DNA of 64,000 nt, taken from positions 62,001 to 126,000 of the forward strand of contig NZ_VFEV01000012.1 of assembly GCF_007858275.1 (NCBI RefSeq). Reading direction: 5' to 3'. The position numbers and the translations under genes were made by a program. The notes under the pieces were generated by a model, which searched no databases, had not been told where the DNA came from, and was given only the letters and a program-made list of their open reading frames with translations. Shown piece by piece: positions 9,240 to 17,116 of the stretch; position 1 is the first letter of the stretch; each line of letters begins with the position of its first letter. The stretch comes from Pseudomonas proteolytica. GTDB lineage: Bacteria > Pseudomonadota > Gammaproteobacteria > Pseudomonadales > Pseudomonadaceae.

Positions 9240-10334
9240 ATGAGCGCCGTCAATCGCGCAGCGGTGGAAGCCGTTCTTCGCCAGTACACCGATCCCTATC
9301 TGAACCAGGACCCGGTCAGCGCCGGCTGTGTCCGGGCCATTGATGTGCAGGGCGATCAGGTCACGGTCCAGCTTGAACTGGGCTACGCCGCAGGTTTGTT
9401 CAAGAGTGGCTGGGCACAGATGCTGCAAATGGCCATTGAAGGCCTGGACGGTGTGCGTTCGGCCAAGGTCGACATCCAGTGCGTGATCGCCGCGCACAAG
9501 GCCCAGGCCCAGATCCCTGGCCTGGCCAACGTCAAGAACGTGGTGGCCGTGGCATCCGGCAAGGGCGGCGTGGGCAAGTCGACCACCGCGGCCAACCTGG
9601 CCCTGGCCCTGGCCCGTGAAGGGGCCAGGGTGGGGATTCTCGACGCCGATATCTATGGCCCCAGCCAAGGCGTGATGTTCGGCATTGCCGAAGGTTCGCG
9701 GCCGAAGATCAAGGACCAGAAGTGGTTCGTGCCGATCCAGGCCCATGGCGTGGAAGTGATGTCGATGGCGTTCCTTACCGATGACAACACGCCCATGGTC
9801 TGGCGTGGGCCGATGGTCTCCGGGGCCTTGATGCAGTTGGTGATGCAGACCGATTGGGGCAACCTCGACTACCTGGTGATCGACATGCCGCCAGGCACCG
9901 GTGATATCCAACTGACCCTGGCGCAAAAGGTGCCGGTGGCGGGTGCCGTGATCGTGACCACGCCCCAGGACCTGGCGCTGCTCGACGCGCGTAAAGGCGT
10001 GGAGATGTTCCGCAAGGTCAGCATCCCGGTGCTGGGTGTGGTGGAAAACATGGCGGTGCACATCTGCTCCAACTGCGGTCATGCCGAGCATCTGTTCGGC
10101 GAAGGCGGCGGCGAGAAACTCGCCACCCAATATGGCGTTGAGCTGCTGGCGTCGTTGCCGCTGTCGATGGGCATTCGTGAGCAGGCCGATGGTGGCAAAC
10201 CGACGGTGGTCGCCGAGCCCGACGGGCAGATCGCCATGGTCTACCAGGAGCTTGCCCGTCACGTGGGCGCGCGGATCGTCTTGCAGGAAGCCGGTTCCCA
10301 GGCAATGCCGACCATCACTGTCAGCGACGACTGA
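9240..10334 (+). CDS. apbC: Iron-sulfur cluster carrier Mrp/ApbC
   Basis: A P-loop ATPase that carries and delivers Fe-S clusters. 364 residues: an N-terminal DUF59/MIP18-like region (about 1-90), then the MRP domain with a deviant Walker A (GKGGVGKST) near residue 107, and a CSNC cluster-binding pair near residue 280. Neighbour of metG on the divergent strand, as commonly seen in Pseudomonas. It ends with a strong terminator, isolating it from the rsmZ region. Confidence 0.95.
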   Translation: MSAVNRAAVEAVLRQYTDPYLNQDPVSAGCVRAIDVQGDQVTVQLELGYAAGLFKSGWAQMLQMAIEGLDGVRSAKVDIQCVIAAHKAQAQIPGLANVKNVVAVASGKGGVGKSTTAANLALALAREGARVGILDADIYGPSQGVMFGIAEGSRPKIKDQKWFVPIQAHGVEVMSMAFLTDDNTPMVWRGPMVSGALMQLVMQTDWGNLDYLVIDMPPGTGDIQLTLAQKVPVAGAVIVTTPQDLALLDARKGVEMFRKVSIPVLGVVENMAVHICSNCGHAEHLFGEGGGEKLATQYGVELLASLPLSMGIREQADGGKPTVVAEPDGQIAMVYQELARHVGARIVLQEAGSQAMPTITVSDD

Positions 10335-10347
10335 TCGACCTCAAGGT

Positions 10348-10378
10348 AAAAAAGCCTCGACCTTGTCGGGGCTTTTTA
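10348..10378 (+). terminator. Intrinsic terminator of mrp
   Basis: Stem AAAAAGCC...GGCTTTTT with additional pairing of CGAC and GTCG, starting about 14 nt after the mrp stop. Confidence 0.85.
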
Positions 10379-10431
10379 ATGTCTGGCGTAAACCTTTTGG
10401 GAGGCTGGGTACGCATTTCCCTAATGGCCCG

Positions 10432-10449
10432 TGTAAGCATTCGCTTACT
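10432..10449 (+). promoter_or_regulatory. GacA box upstream of rsmZ
   Basis: TGTAAG-N6-CTTACT matches the upstream activating sequence TGTAAG-N6-CTTACA of GacA-dependent sRNA genes with one mismatch. It lies about 175-190 nt upstream of the predicted rsmZ start, the distance typical of rsm genes. The AT-rich stretch between box and promoter (about 10500-10550) is the kind of linker bound by H-NS-like proteins or IHF. Confidence 0.85.
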
Positions 10450-10585
10450 TTTTCGTAAGTGTTTGGTTTTTTAACCGTGCCGGGACGTCTCAAATTACCC
10501 GGATACATTTATATCTCATTGAAAAATAACATTTATTTTTCTGATGATGAGGGCGGTTGCGTGTTGTGCTTGAGAATGGATCCCG

Positions 10586-10613
10586 TTGAACTTGTTCGGG
10601 AAGTCTCTAATAT
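10586..10613 (+). promoter_or_regulatory. rsmZ: Sigma-70 promoter of rsmZ
   Basis: A -10 element TAATAT at 10608-10613 lies about 8 nt before the conserved RNA start. A -35-like TTGAAC is at 10586-10591 with a 16-bp spacer. Confidence 0.65.
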
Positions 10614-10621
10614 CAGCCCTG

Positions 10622-10753
10622 TGTCCACGGATTGACACGGTCATCAAGGAACGATGACTCAAGGAACCTCGCAGGATGCGATTCATCAGGACGATGAAAA
10701 GGAACACAGGGACTAGGGAAAAAATGTGGGCGGGTCAAACCGCCCCTTTTTTT
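10622..10753 (+). ncRNA. rsmZ: RsmZ, GacA-controlled sponge RNA for RsmA/RsmE
   Basis: About 130 nt. Eight GGA motifs are visible, several in hairpin loops: GTGTC-CACGGATT-GACAC, GTCAT-CAAGGAACG-ATGAC, CGC-AGGAT-GCG and TTCAT-CAGGACG-ATGAA, then AAGGAACACAGGGACTAGGG. It ends in a textbook terminator (GGGCGG-GTCAAA-CCGCCC then T7, 10728-10753). Sequence and layout match RsmZ of fluorescent pseudomonads. RsmZ binds RsmA/RsmE proteins and frees their target mRNAs, switching on secondary metabolism. It faces fdxA tail to tail, as expected. The usual neighbour on its other side, rpoS, is absent here. Confidence 0.95.
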
Positions 10754-10790
10754 GTCTGCAGAAAAGTGAAAGGCCGGCATGCAGAAACGC

Positions 10791-10814
10791 AAAAAGGCCC
10801 GCAAGGGGCCTTTT
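10791..10814 (-). terminator. Intrinsic terminator of fdxA
   Basis: On the minus strand, AAAAGGCCC...GGGCCTTTT with a 5-nt loop and a following T run, directly after the fdxA stop codon. Confidence 0.85.
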
Positions 10815-10831
10815 GGAGGGGCGCGACGCTG

Positions 10832-11155
10832 TTAGCGTTCGAGGTCTTTGATCTTGCCTTTTACGCCATCCCACTCGGCTGCGTCTGGCAGCGAGTCTTT
10901 CTTCTCAGTGATGTTTGGCCAGATTTCCGCCAGCTCAACGTTCAACTGAATAAATTCCTGCATCTCTTCCGGGACTTCATCCTCGGAGAAAATCGCAACG
11001 GCCGGGCATTCTGGCTCACACAGGGCGCAGTCAATGCACTCGTCCGGGTGGATTACCAAGAAGTTCGGGCCTTCGTAAAAGCAGTCCACCGGACACACTT
11101 CTACGCAGTCGGTGTACTTGCACTTGATGCAGTTGTCGGTGACGACGAAGGTCAT
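10832..11155 (-). CDS. fdxA: 7Fe ferredoxin FdxA
   Basis: A small electron carrier of 107 residues with one 3Fe-4S and one 4Fe-4S cluster. Cysteines are in [17 protein letters not shown] (residues 9-25) and [12 protein letters not shown] (residues 40-51). The C-terminal helical tail is typical of the Azotobacter FdI / Pseudomonas FdxA type. It lies 142 bp downstream of mutS on the same strand; the pair is conserved in Pseudomonas. A ribosome-binding site (GAGGAGA) lies close upstream of the start. Confidence 0.95.
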   Translation of the reverse strand: MTFVVTDNCIKCKYTDCVEVCPVDCFYEGPNFLVIHPDECIDCALCEPECPAVAIFSEDEVPEEMQEFIQLNVELAEIWPNITEKKDSLPDAAEWDGVKGKIKDLER

Positions 11156-11297
11156 TTCTAATTCTCTCCTCAGGCGGCGGCAGCGAAACCCCTTGTGGCA
11201 GGGCTCGCGAGGTTCGGGAGCGATAGTCTGCAGGCCAGGCTAAAAGCCCGCAGCATCCCAAACCGCGCGAGAGTCTACCAGCTTGCAAGCGTCTGCG

Positions 11298-13889
11298 TTA
11301 TATCCGAGTCTTCAGTGCATATAACATTTCGAGCGCTTTACGCGGTGTCAAGTCATCCAGGTCAAGCTTTGCTAACTCATCCAGCACCGGATGGGGCAGG
11401 CTGGCGAACATATCGCTCTGGTGCGGTGCCGCCGGTTTGCTGGCGGCCTTGGCTGGGCTGACGACCACATTCTCATGGGGCAGGGCCGTGGTTTCCAGGC
11501 GGCTGAGGTGCTCGCGGGCGCGCAAAATCACGTCGTTCGGTACACCGGCCAACTGGGCCACGGCCAGGCCGTAACTCTGGCTGGCCGGCCCTGGCAGCAC
11601 ATGGTGCAGGAACACGATGCGTTCGTTGTGCTCGGTGGCATTGAGATGCACGTTGGCCACCAGTGGCTCGCTTTCCGGCAGCACGGTCAGTTCGAAGTAG
11701 TGGGTGGCAAACAGCGTATAGGCCCGCAGATGCGCCAGGCGCTCGGCGGCAGCCCAGGCCAGGGACAGGCCGTCGAAGGTACTGGTGCCGCGTCCCACTT
11801 CGTCCATCAGCACCAGGCTACGGTCGCTGGCGTTGTGCAGGATATTGGCGGTCTCGCTCATTTCCACCATAAAGGTCGATCGGCCACCGGCCAGGTCATC
11901 GCTGGAGCCGATCCGGGTAAAGATGCGGTCCACCAGGGACAACTCGCAACTGGCTGCCGGCACGAAGCTACCGATATGGGCCAGCAACACGATCAATGCG
12001 GTCTGGCGCATGTAGGTGGATTTACCGCCCATGTTCGGACCGGTGATCACCAGCATGCGCGTATCGTCATCCAGCGACAGGTCGTTGGCCACGAACGGGG
12101 TGGTCAGCACTTGTTCCACTACCGGGTGGCGACCCTGGACAATGCGCATGCACGGCTCGCTGACAAACCGCGGGCAGTTCAGGTCAAGGTTCAAGGCGCG
12201 TTCGGCAAGGTTGCTCAACACATCCAGCTCGGCCAGCGCCGCGGCGGTGTCCTGCAAGGGGGCCAGCTTGCCGATCAGGTCTTCGAGCAAGGCCTCATAG
12301 AGCATCTTCTCCCGGGCCAGGGCGCGGCTCTTGGCCGACAGCGCCTTGTCTTCGAACTCCTTCAACTCGGGGGTAATGAAGCGTTCGGCACCCTTGAGTG
12401 TCTGGCGGCGCTGGTAATCGATAGGCGCCTGTTCGGCCTGCTTGCTCGGCAACTCAATAAAGTAGCCGTGCACGCGGTTATAGCCGACTTTCAGGTTAGC
12501 CAGGCCGGTACGCGCCTTTTCGCGGGCTTCCAGGTCGATCAGGAACTGCCCGGCGTTCTCGCTCAAGGCTTGCAGCTCGTCCAGCTCGCTGTCGTAGCCG
12601 GTCTTGAGCACGCCGCCGTCGCGGATGATCGCCGGTGGGTTGTCGATAATGGCTTTTTCCAGCAGCGCAGCCAGTTCCGGGTAGGTGCTGGCCGTGACGG
12701 CAAGTTGCTGCAGGTGCGGCGCTTCCAGCTCGGTCATAGCCTGTTGCAGCTCGGGCAGTACGCCCAACGCGTCACGCAGGCGCGCCAGGTCGCGCGGGCG
12801 GGCATTACGCAGGCCGATGCGCGCGAGAATCCGCTCGATATCGCCGATTTCCTTGAGCTGCGGTTGCAGCTTTTCAAAGCGGTAGCCGTCCAGCAGGCAG
12901 GTAATAGAGGACTGGCGTGCCTGCAGCACGGTCAGGTCGCGCAGCGGGCGGTTCAGCCAACGGGTCAGCAAACGGCTGCCCATGGCGGTCTGGCAACGGT
13001 CCACCACCGACTGCAGGGTGTTGTCGCGCCCACCGGCCAGGTTGGTGTCCAACTCCAGATTGCGTCGGCTGGCCCCATCGAGCACTACCGTGTCGTCCAG
13101 GCGTTCATGGCGCAGGCTGCGCAAATGGGGCAGGGCGGTGCGCTGGGTTTCCTTGGCGTAATTGAGCAGGCAACCGGCGGCGCCGATGGCCAGGGTCAGG
13201 GTCTCGCAACCAAAACCCTTCAGATCTTGTACGGAAAATTGCTGGCACAGACTTTTCAGCGCCGAATCGCGCTCAAAATCCCACGGCGCACGACGCTTGG
13301 CCCCACGGCGCTTTTCTGCCGGCAAATCCTTGGGCCAGTCATCCGGAATCATCAACTCCACCGGATTGATCCGCTCCAGTTCCGCCAGCAGGTTTTCCCA
13401 GCCCTTGATTTCCAGGACCGTGAAATTGCCACTGGTGATATCCAGCACCGCCAGGCCGAACAGCCGCTCATCCCCCAGCACCGCCGCGATCAGGTTGTCA
13501 CGCCGCTCATCCAGCAGGGCCTCATCACTCACCGTCCCCGGTGTAATGATGCGCACCACCTGACGCTCCACCGGCCCCTTGCTGGTAGCCGGGTCGCCGA
13601 TCTGCTCGCAGATCACCACCGACTCACCGAGCTTGACCAGCTTGGCCAAGTAACCTTCCAACGAGTGATAGGGAATCCCACACATCGGAATCGCCTGCCC
13701 AGCCGACTGCCCGCGCGCGGTCAGGGTGATGTCCAGCAACTTGGCGGCCTTCTTCGCATCTTCATAGAAGATCTCGTAGAAGTCGCCCATGCGATAGAAC
13801 ATCAATTGATCAGGGTGCTGGTTTTTCAGGCGCCAGTACTGCTGCATCATCGGCGTGTGGGAGGACAGATCGGACGTGTTTTTACTCAT
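11298..13889 (-). CDS. mutS: DNA mismatch repair protein MutS
   Basis: Recognises mismatches and starts methyl-independent mismatch repair with MutL. 863 residues. The mismatch-reading Phe-x-Glu is in GDFYEIF (about residues 31-37). The ATPase domain has Walker [10 protein letters not shown] (about residue 620) and Walker [18 protein letters not shown] likely sliding-clamp motif, QSDMF, lies in the linker near residue 820. The gene defines the left border of the tailocin insertion site (mutS/cinA). No damage to the reading frame is visible. Confidence 0.97.
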   Translation of the reverse strand: MSKNTSDLSSHTPMMQQYWRLKNQHPDQLMFYRMGDFYEIFYEDAKKAAKLLDITLTARGQSAGQAIPMCGIPYHSLEGYLAKLVKLGESVVICEQIGDPATSKGPVERQVVRIITPGTVSDEALLDERRDNLIAAVLGDERLFGLAVLDITSGNFTVLEIKGWENLLAELERINPVELMIPDDWPKDLPAEKRRGAKRRAPWDFERDSALKSLCQQFSVQDLKGFGCETLTLAIGAAGCLLNYAKETQRTALPHLRSLRHERLDDTVVLDGASRRNLELDTNLAGGRDNTLQSVVDRCQTAMGSRLLTRWLNRPLRDLTVLQARQSSITCLLDGYRFEKLQPQLKEIGDIERILARIGLRNARPRDLARLRDALGVLPELQQAMTELEAPHLQQLAVTASTYPELAALLEKAIIDNPPAIIRDGGVLKTGYDSELDELQALSENAGQFLIDLEAREKARTGLANLKVGYNRVHGYFIELPSKQAEQAPIDYQRRQTLKGAERFITPELKEFEDKALSAKSRALAREKMLYEALLEDLIGKLAPLQDTAAALAELDVLSNLAERALNLDLNCPRFVSEPCMRIVQGRHPVVEQVLTTPFVANDLSLDDDTRMLVITGPNMGGKSTYMRQTALIVLLAHIGSFVPAASCELSLVDRIFTRIGSSDDLAGGRSTFMVEMSETANILHNASDRSLVLMDEVGRGTSTFDGLSLAWAAAERLAHLRAYTLFATHYFELTVLPESEPLVANVHLNATEHNERIVFLHHVLPGPASQSYGLAVAQLAGVPNDVILRAREHLSRLETTALPHENVVVSPAKAASKPAAPHQSDMFASLPHPVLDELAKLDLDDLTPRKALEMLYALKTRI

Positions 13890-14048
13890 TGGATAGTAGG
13901 CAAATTCGTTGAAAGTGATGGGGCAAAGGGGGCGCTTGGCCCAGCATTTTTTGCGATGGCGGCAAGGTTAACATGCGAGGTCAGTGCTTCGCAGTTCACA
14001 AACGGCCAGGTAAAACGCACCAGGCGTACGTCTAACGCCGATCTTGAC

Positions 14049-14178
14049 TGTAGGAGCGAGCTTGTCTCCGGGCGGCGTTCCGACGAAAAACCTCAGAGCA
14101 CCGCGTTTACCTAGCAAGCACGCATTATCGTTGACGTTCTTCGTCGGAACGCCGCCCGGAGACAAGCTCGCTCCTACA
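14049..14178. repeat. REPIN with perfect 39-bp arms
   Basis: Left arm 14049-14087 and right arm 14140-14178 are exact reverse complements, beginning TGTAGGAGCGAGCTTG. The core differs from the other REPs in the window (TCTCCGGGCGGCGTTCC in place of CTCGC). The loop sequence ATTATCGTTGACGTTCTTCG is shared with the REPIN at 59057, so both belong to one family. It lies between mutS and the tailocin repressor. Confidence 0.9.
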
Positions 14179-14217
14179 GAAAGCCGGCATGTAGGTGTGG
14201 ATGTGCGTGGTCAGTGC

Positions 14218-14263
14218 TTTACAGGTCACACGCCATGCACAAAATATGCAAATTAGCATTTGC
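14218..14263 (+). promoter_or_regulatory. Putative promoter and operator of the tailocin repressor
   Basis: TTTACA at 14218-14223 and AAATAT at 14242-14247 are spaced 18 bp. An inverted repeat GCAAAT-TAGC-ATTTGC (14248-14263) overlaps the likely transcription start and has the size of a repressor operator. The half sites (ATGCAA, GCATTT) resemble the ATGCAT palindromes near the structural promoter at 15142-15178. Confidence 0.45.
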
Positions 14264-14295
14264 CAACCCCCAAAACTCCCGTCACTATCCCGTTT

Positions 14296-15024
14296 ATGCA
14301 AAAACGCAACGTTTCAATCGTCTTAAGAGAGCTGCTCGATCGCGACGGGATCTCCCCCACGGAGCTTCACCGGCGTACCGGCGTGCCTCAATCCACCCTG
14401 TCCCGGATTCTCAGCGGCAAGATCGTTGATCCGTCGGACAAGCACATCTCGCGTATCGCCGATTATTTTCGGGTGAGCACTGACCAGTTGCGCGGGCGCG
14501 CGGGGTCGGCGTGGCAGGAAGAGCGTGACCCGATGCATTCGGAGCTCAAGGACATAAGCCTGTGGGACGACGACACGCCCGTTAATGATGACGAGGTGTC
14601 GATCCCCTTTTTGCGCGAGGTTGAATTGGCTGCTGGATCAGGAAGATTCGTCATCGAGGAAAGCGAGAAGGCCAGCTTGCGGTTCGGCAAGCGCAGCCTG
14701 CGGCATAACGGTGTGCAGTTCGACCAGGCCAAGTGTGTGACGGTGCGTGGCAACAGCATGCTGCCGGTGTTGCGCGATGGGGCGACGGTGGGGGTGAACG
14801 CCGGCAAGAGCGGGATTGGCGATATCGTGGATGGCGATTTGTATGCCATCAACCACAACGGCCAATTGCGGGTCAAACAGCTCTATCGTCTACCTTCGGG
14901 GATCCGCCTGCGCAGTTTCAATCGCGATGAGCATCCGGATGAGGACTACAGCTTCCAGGATATCCAGGAGGAGCAGATCAGCATTCTCGGCCACGTTTTC
15001 TGGTGGGGCATGTACGCTCGCTAA
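14296..15024 (+). CDS. Tailocin repressor, HTH plus S24 (LexA-like) peptidase, PrtR type
   Basis: A CI/PrtR-like repressor of about 242 residues. The N-terminal helix-turn-helix is at about residues 8-60 (LRELLDRDGISPTELHRRTGVPQSTLSRILSG). The C-terminal S24 peptidase domain has the Ser of VRGNSMLPVLRDG and the Lys of LRVKQLY, so RecA-stimulated self-cleavage is expected. ATG 14296 is preferred; a TTG at 14260 would place the start inside the presumed operator. It stands upstream of all structural genes, as in R-pyocin loci. DNA damage should inactivate it and turn on the cluster. No PrtN-like activator gene is seen in the window. Confidence 0.88.
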   Translation: MQKRNVSIVLRELLDRDGISPTELHRRTGVPQSTLSRILSGKIVDPSDKHISRIADYFRVSTDQLRGRAGSAWQEERDPMHSELKDISLWDDDTPVNDDEVSIPFLREVELAAGSGRFVIEESEKASLRFGKRSLRHNGVQFDQAKCVTVRGNSMLPVLRDGATVGVNAGKSGIGDIVDGDLYAINHNGQLRVKQLYRLPSGIRLRSFNRDEHPDEDYSFQDIQEEQISILGHVFWWGMYAR

Positions 15025-15042
15025 ACCGTATCTGTAAGAAAC

Positions 15043-15068
15043 AGCCCGCCTGAGAGCGGGCTTTTTTT
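15043..15068 (+). terminator. Intrinsic terminator of the repressor gene
   Basis: AGCCCGC-CTGAGA-GCGGGCT followed by seven T, 19 nt after the stop codon. It separates the repressor from the leader promoter. Confidence 0.9.
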
Positions 15069-15141
15069 CGCCTGTGGAAAACCTCCAAGTGCCCGCTGCC
15101 CAAGGGTTTAATGCGTTTGTGCATTTCAACTGCAAAATTAA

Positions 15142-15183
15142 ATGCATTTATGCATTGACTGTATATGCATACATGCATATTCT
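15142..15183 (+). promoter_or_regulatory. Main tailocin promoter with four ATGCAT palindromes and a LexA-like site
   Basis: TTGACT (15155-15160), a 17-bp spacer and TATTCT (15178-15183) form a strong sigma-70 promoter. ATGCAT occurs at 15142, 15150, 15165 and 15173: two pairs with 8-bp spacing, one before and around the -35 and one in the spacer. CTGTATATGCATACAT (15159-15174) differs from the E. coli LexA consensus at three of 16 positions. The repressor encoded upstream, or LexA, or both, may bind here. Confidence 0.65.
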
Positions 15184-15215
15184 CCATCTCAAGCCAGCCA
15201 ACAAGGCCTGGTGGA

Positions 15216-15318
15216 GGCGGCAAGGATGCTGCCAAGGAAGACAAGGAAGGCACGCAACACTGGCATGGACGCCATCGAGTGATGGCAAGGACGCCAGGCA
15301 ACACCGGCAAGGATGCCG
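15216..15318 (+). repeat. Six CANGGANG motifs, most in hairpin hexaloops, about 22-nt period
   Basis: CANGGANG starts at 15221, 15233, 15242, 15264, 15286 and 15308. Four sit in perfect small hairpins with a GGA hexaloop: GGCGGC-AAGGAT-GCTGCC (15216-15233), TGGC-ATGGAC-GCCA (15261-15274), TGGC-AAGGAC-GCCA (15283-15296) and CGGC-AAGGAT-GCCG (15305-15318). The other two share a larger loop closed by TGCC/GGCA (15230-15252). This is the sequence and shape bound by CsrA/RsmA/RsmE proteins. Confidence 0.8.
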
Positions 15319-15518
15319 ACGCTCTTTAGTTTCACAGTTTTACAACAGGCAGCGATGAACCGGCCTTGACGGTTCAGAGGGTTGGCAACTGACCCGGGTG
15401 TGCAGCGTAAAGCACCAGAAGCAGTTATCCGGCAGACAGGGATCGTGGTCGGAAAAACATCGAGGAAAGATCCGTACCGCGCCAGTAGCGCCGAAAGATC
15501 GCACGGACCGTATTACTG

Positions 15519-15543
15519 AAAAGCCCGGGCCACCGGGCTTTTT
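15519..15543 (+). terminator. Intrinsic terminator between leader and holin
   Basis: AAAAGCCCGG-GCCA-CCGGGCTTTT plus one T. It lies inside the presumed tailocin transcript, so either the leader is a separate RNA or read-through/antitermination is needed for the structural genes. Confidence 0.8.
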
Positions 15544-15625
15544 GGAATGCCTACCGACAACCCCATCCATCTATTTATCAACGCACCGGCCATCTGCCGG
15601 TTCTACGCATTCCAGGAGGCGTGAC

Positions 15626-15958
15626 ATGACAAACGAGCAGCAAGCGTTGGCAGAAATGCCTATCTGGCTGGTGATTATTCTGGCCCTGATCGGCGGCGTA
15701 TCCGGGGAGATGTGGCGCGCCGACAAGGAGGGCGCCCGCGGTTGGTCGCTGGTCCGCCGCCTGGCCCTGCGTTCCGGGGCATGCATGGTGTGCGGGGTTT
15801 CAGCGTTGATGTTGCTGTACGCCGCTGGCATGTCGATCTGGACGGCCGGTGCCTTGGGGTGCCTGACCGCCATGGCCGGTGCCGATGTCGCCATCGGCCT
15901 TTATGAGCGCTGGGCCGCCAAGCGCATCGGGATCAACCAGCCCCCGGATTCAAAATGA
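15626..15958 (+). CDS. Tailocin holin
   Basis: A 110-residue membrane protein with three hydrophobic segments (about residues 12-28, 50-67 and 70-88), cationic between them. It permeabilises the inner membrane so the endolysin reaches the wall and tailocin particles are released. The start is ATG 15626, with AGGAGG 6 nt upstream. A small hairpin ACCGGC-CATCT-GCCGGT (15585-15601) stands just before the Shine-Dalgarno and could tune translation. First gene of the structural cluster, as in R-pyocins, where the holin also precedes the baseplate genes. Confidence 0.85.
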   Translation: MTNEQQALAEMPIWLVIILALIGGVSGEMWRADKEGARGWSLVRRLALRSGACMVCGVSALMLLYAAGMSIWTAGALGCLTAMAGADVAIGLYERWAAKRIGINQPPDSK

Positions 15959-15979
15959 TTGTTGCAAGGAAGCCACACC

Positions 15980-16492
15980 ATGACCCTCATTGAAAAACCT
16001 TCACAGCTGCCGATTGCCATCGGCCAGGCGCTGCGTGCGGCGTTCCCCAAGCTACAGGTAGGCAGCCCGCCGGGCGTTCTGGCGGCGGATGAAACCGGTG
16101 TGGCGATCACGCTCGAGCGTAATGGCCCGGGCGTACGCTCCCTTGAGGGGCGCAAGGCCCATGTGCTGTCGATTTCACTCAAGATCATGGTCGCCCAGGG
16201 CGCGCAGCCCTTTGAGGCCTGTGACCTGGCGAGCCAGTTGATGGACCTGGTGCTGGATAACCGTTGGCAATTGCCGGCGGCCCAATGCGATGTGCCCATG
16301 AATATTGTCGCGCTGCCGGCGACCGTGGCGGGGGGCGAGACCCATTACGACAGTTGGACCGTGTCCTTCAACCAAACCCTGTACCTCGGCCCGCCGCTGC
16401 TCGACGACCCCATCGGCAAGCCGCTGTTTGCCTGTACCTGGGAGGTGTCGAATATCGACGACCCCGATCAATACCGGCCATTGCAGGAGTAG
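15980..16492 (+). CDS. Tailocin protein of unknown function (R-pyocin PA0615-like position)
   Basis: A 170-residue protein with no membrane segment. It lies between the holin and the baseplate spike gene, the position of an uncharacterised protein in R-pyocin clusters. Residues LPIAIGQALRAAFP at the start and a Trp-rich end (DSWTVSFNQTLYLGPPL) are visible. It may help complete or attach the tail end, but that is only inferred from context. The start at ATG 15980 is preceded by AAGGA. The stop is 3 nt before the next start, so the genes are coupled. Confidence 0.7.
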   Translation: MTLIEKPSQLPIAIGQALRAAFPKLQVGSPPGVLAADETGVAITLERNGPGVRSLEGRKAHVLSISLKIMVAQGAQPFEACDLASQLMDLVLDNRWQLPAAQCDVPMNIVALPATVAGGETHYDSWTVSFNQTLYLGPPLLDDPIGKPLFACTWEVSNIDDPDQYRPLQE

Positions 16493-16495
16493 CCC

Positions 16496-17107
16496 ATGTT
16501 CGATGCACTGTTACGCCTGCAACTGGCGCCCATTGTCGAGCGCCTGGCGCAGATGGAAACCCAGCTTGAAGACCTCTATCGGCGGGCCGAGAGCTTTTGC
16601 CGGATCGGCGTGTGCCAGGAGGTCGACGCGGCTAGCAATACCTGCAAGGTCAGCCATGGTGAATTGCTGACCCCGGCGATTCGCTTTTTCAACCCCAGCG
16701 CCGGGGCGCAGACGGAAACGCGAATCCCCACGGTGGGTGAACAATGCCTGCTGCTCAACTACGGCGGCGGCGAGGGCGGGGGCCAGTCGGTGGCGTTGTT
16801 TGGCCTGAACAGTGACCGCTTTCCGCCGCTGTCCAGTGTGGCCAGCCTGACGAGCCGGCGTTATGAGGACGGCACGCAAAGCGCCTACGACGCCGCAGCA
16901 CATGTATTGGCTTGGAACAATGGACCAGCGGCATTCAGCGGCTCTCGCGAGCAAGTGGAAATGAGTTTGGGCGCCGCCCGTTTAGTCATGACCGCCGCAA
17001 CCATCAGTCTGCAGGTCGGAGCCGTCGGCATGCTGCTGGATGCATCCGGCGTGCACTTGAGTGGCCCGGTGGTGGATCACCAGGGCCGAGTTATCAGCAC
17101 GGCATAA
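16496..17107 (+). CDS. Baseplate spike protein V (P2 gpV family)
   Basis: The membrane-piercing spike at the tip of the contractile tail. 203 residues: a helical start (about 1-30), an OB-fold-like centre (about 35-110, with IPTVGEQCLLLNYGGGEGGGQ) and a C-terminal beta-rich part (SREQVEMSLGAARLVMTAATISLQVG...LLDASGVHLSGPVVDHQGRV) typical of triple-stranded beta spikes. It is followed 9 nt later by gpW, the standard P2/R-pyocin order. Confidence 0.9.
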   Translation: MFDALLRLQLAPIVERLAQMETQLEDLYRRAESFCRIGVCQEVDAASNTCKVSHGELLTPAIRFFNPSAGAQTETRIPTVGEQCLLLNYGGGEGGGQSVALFGLNSDRFPPLSSVASLTSRRYEDGTQSAYDAAAHVLAWNNGPAAFSGSREQVEMSLGAARLVMTAATISLQVGAVGMLLDASGVHLSGPVVDHQGRVISTA

Positions 17108-17116
17108 GGATTTGCC

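Larger units (their letters stand above)
15190..15543 (+). ncRNA. Tailocin leader RNA or free sRNA with an Rsm-type GGA-hairpin array
   Basis: From the predicted start near 15190 to an intrinsic terminator at 15543, about 350 nt with no credible coding frame. The first third holds six copies of CANGGANG. The middle (15320-15510) has no obvious protein, and a few further GGA triplets. The RNA ends before the holin gene, so it is either a stand-alone sRNA or an attenuated 5' leader of the operon. Boundaries are predicted from promoter and terminator only; I do not recognise a named RNA family. Confidence 0.5.

Noticed and set aside
11391..14114. 907-codon open frame on the plus strand opposite mutS
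   Set aside because: Antisense shadow of mutS caused by high GC; composition is Gln/Gly/Val-rich and not protein-like.
14180..14260. TTG start at 14260 for the repressor
   Set aside because: It lies in the inverted repeat that is the likely operator and transcription start region; ATG 14296 begins directly at the helix-turn-helix domain.
15216..15318. CRISPR-like or satellite interpretation of the 22-nt repeats
   Set aside because: Repeats are imperfect, too short, without equal spacers; each is its own hairpin with GGA in the loop, which points to RNA function.
15074..15358. 94-residue ORF covering the leader RNA array
   Set aside because: It begins before the predicted promoter, has no ribosome-binding site, and its Arg/Gln-rich sequence simply reflects the GGA repeats.
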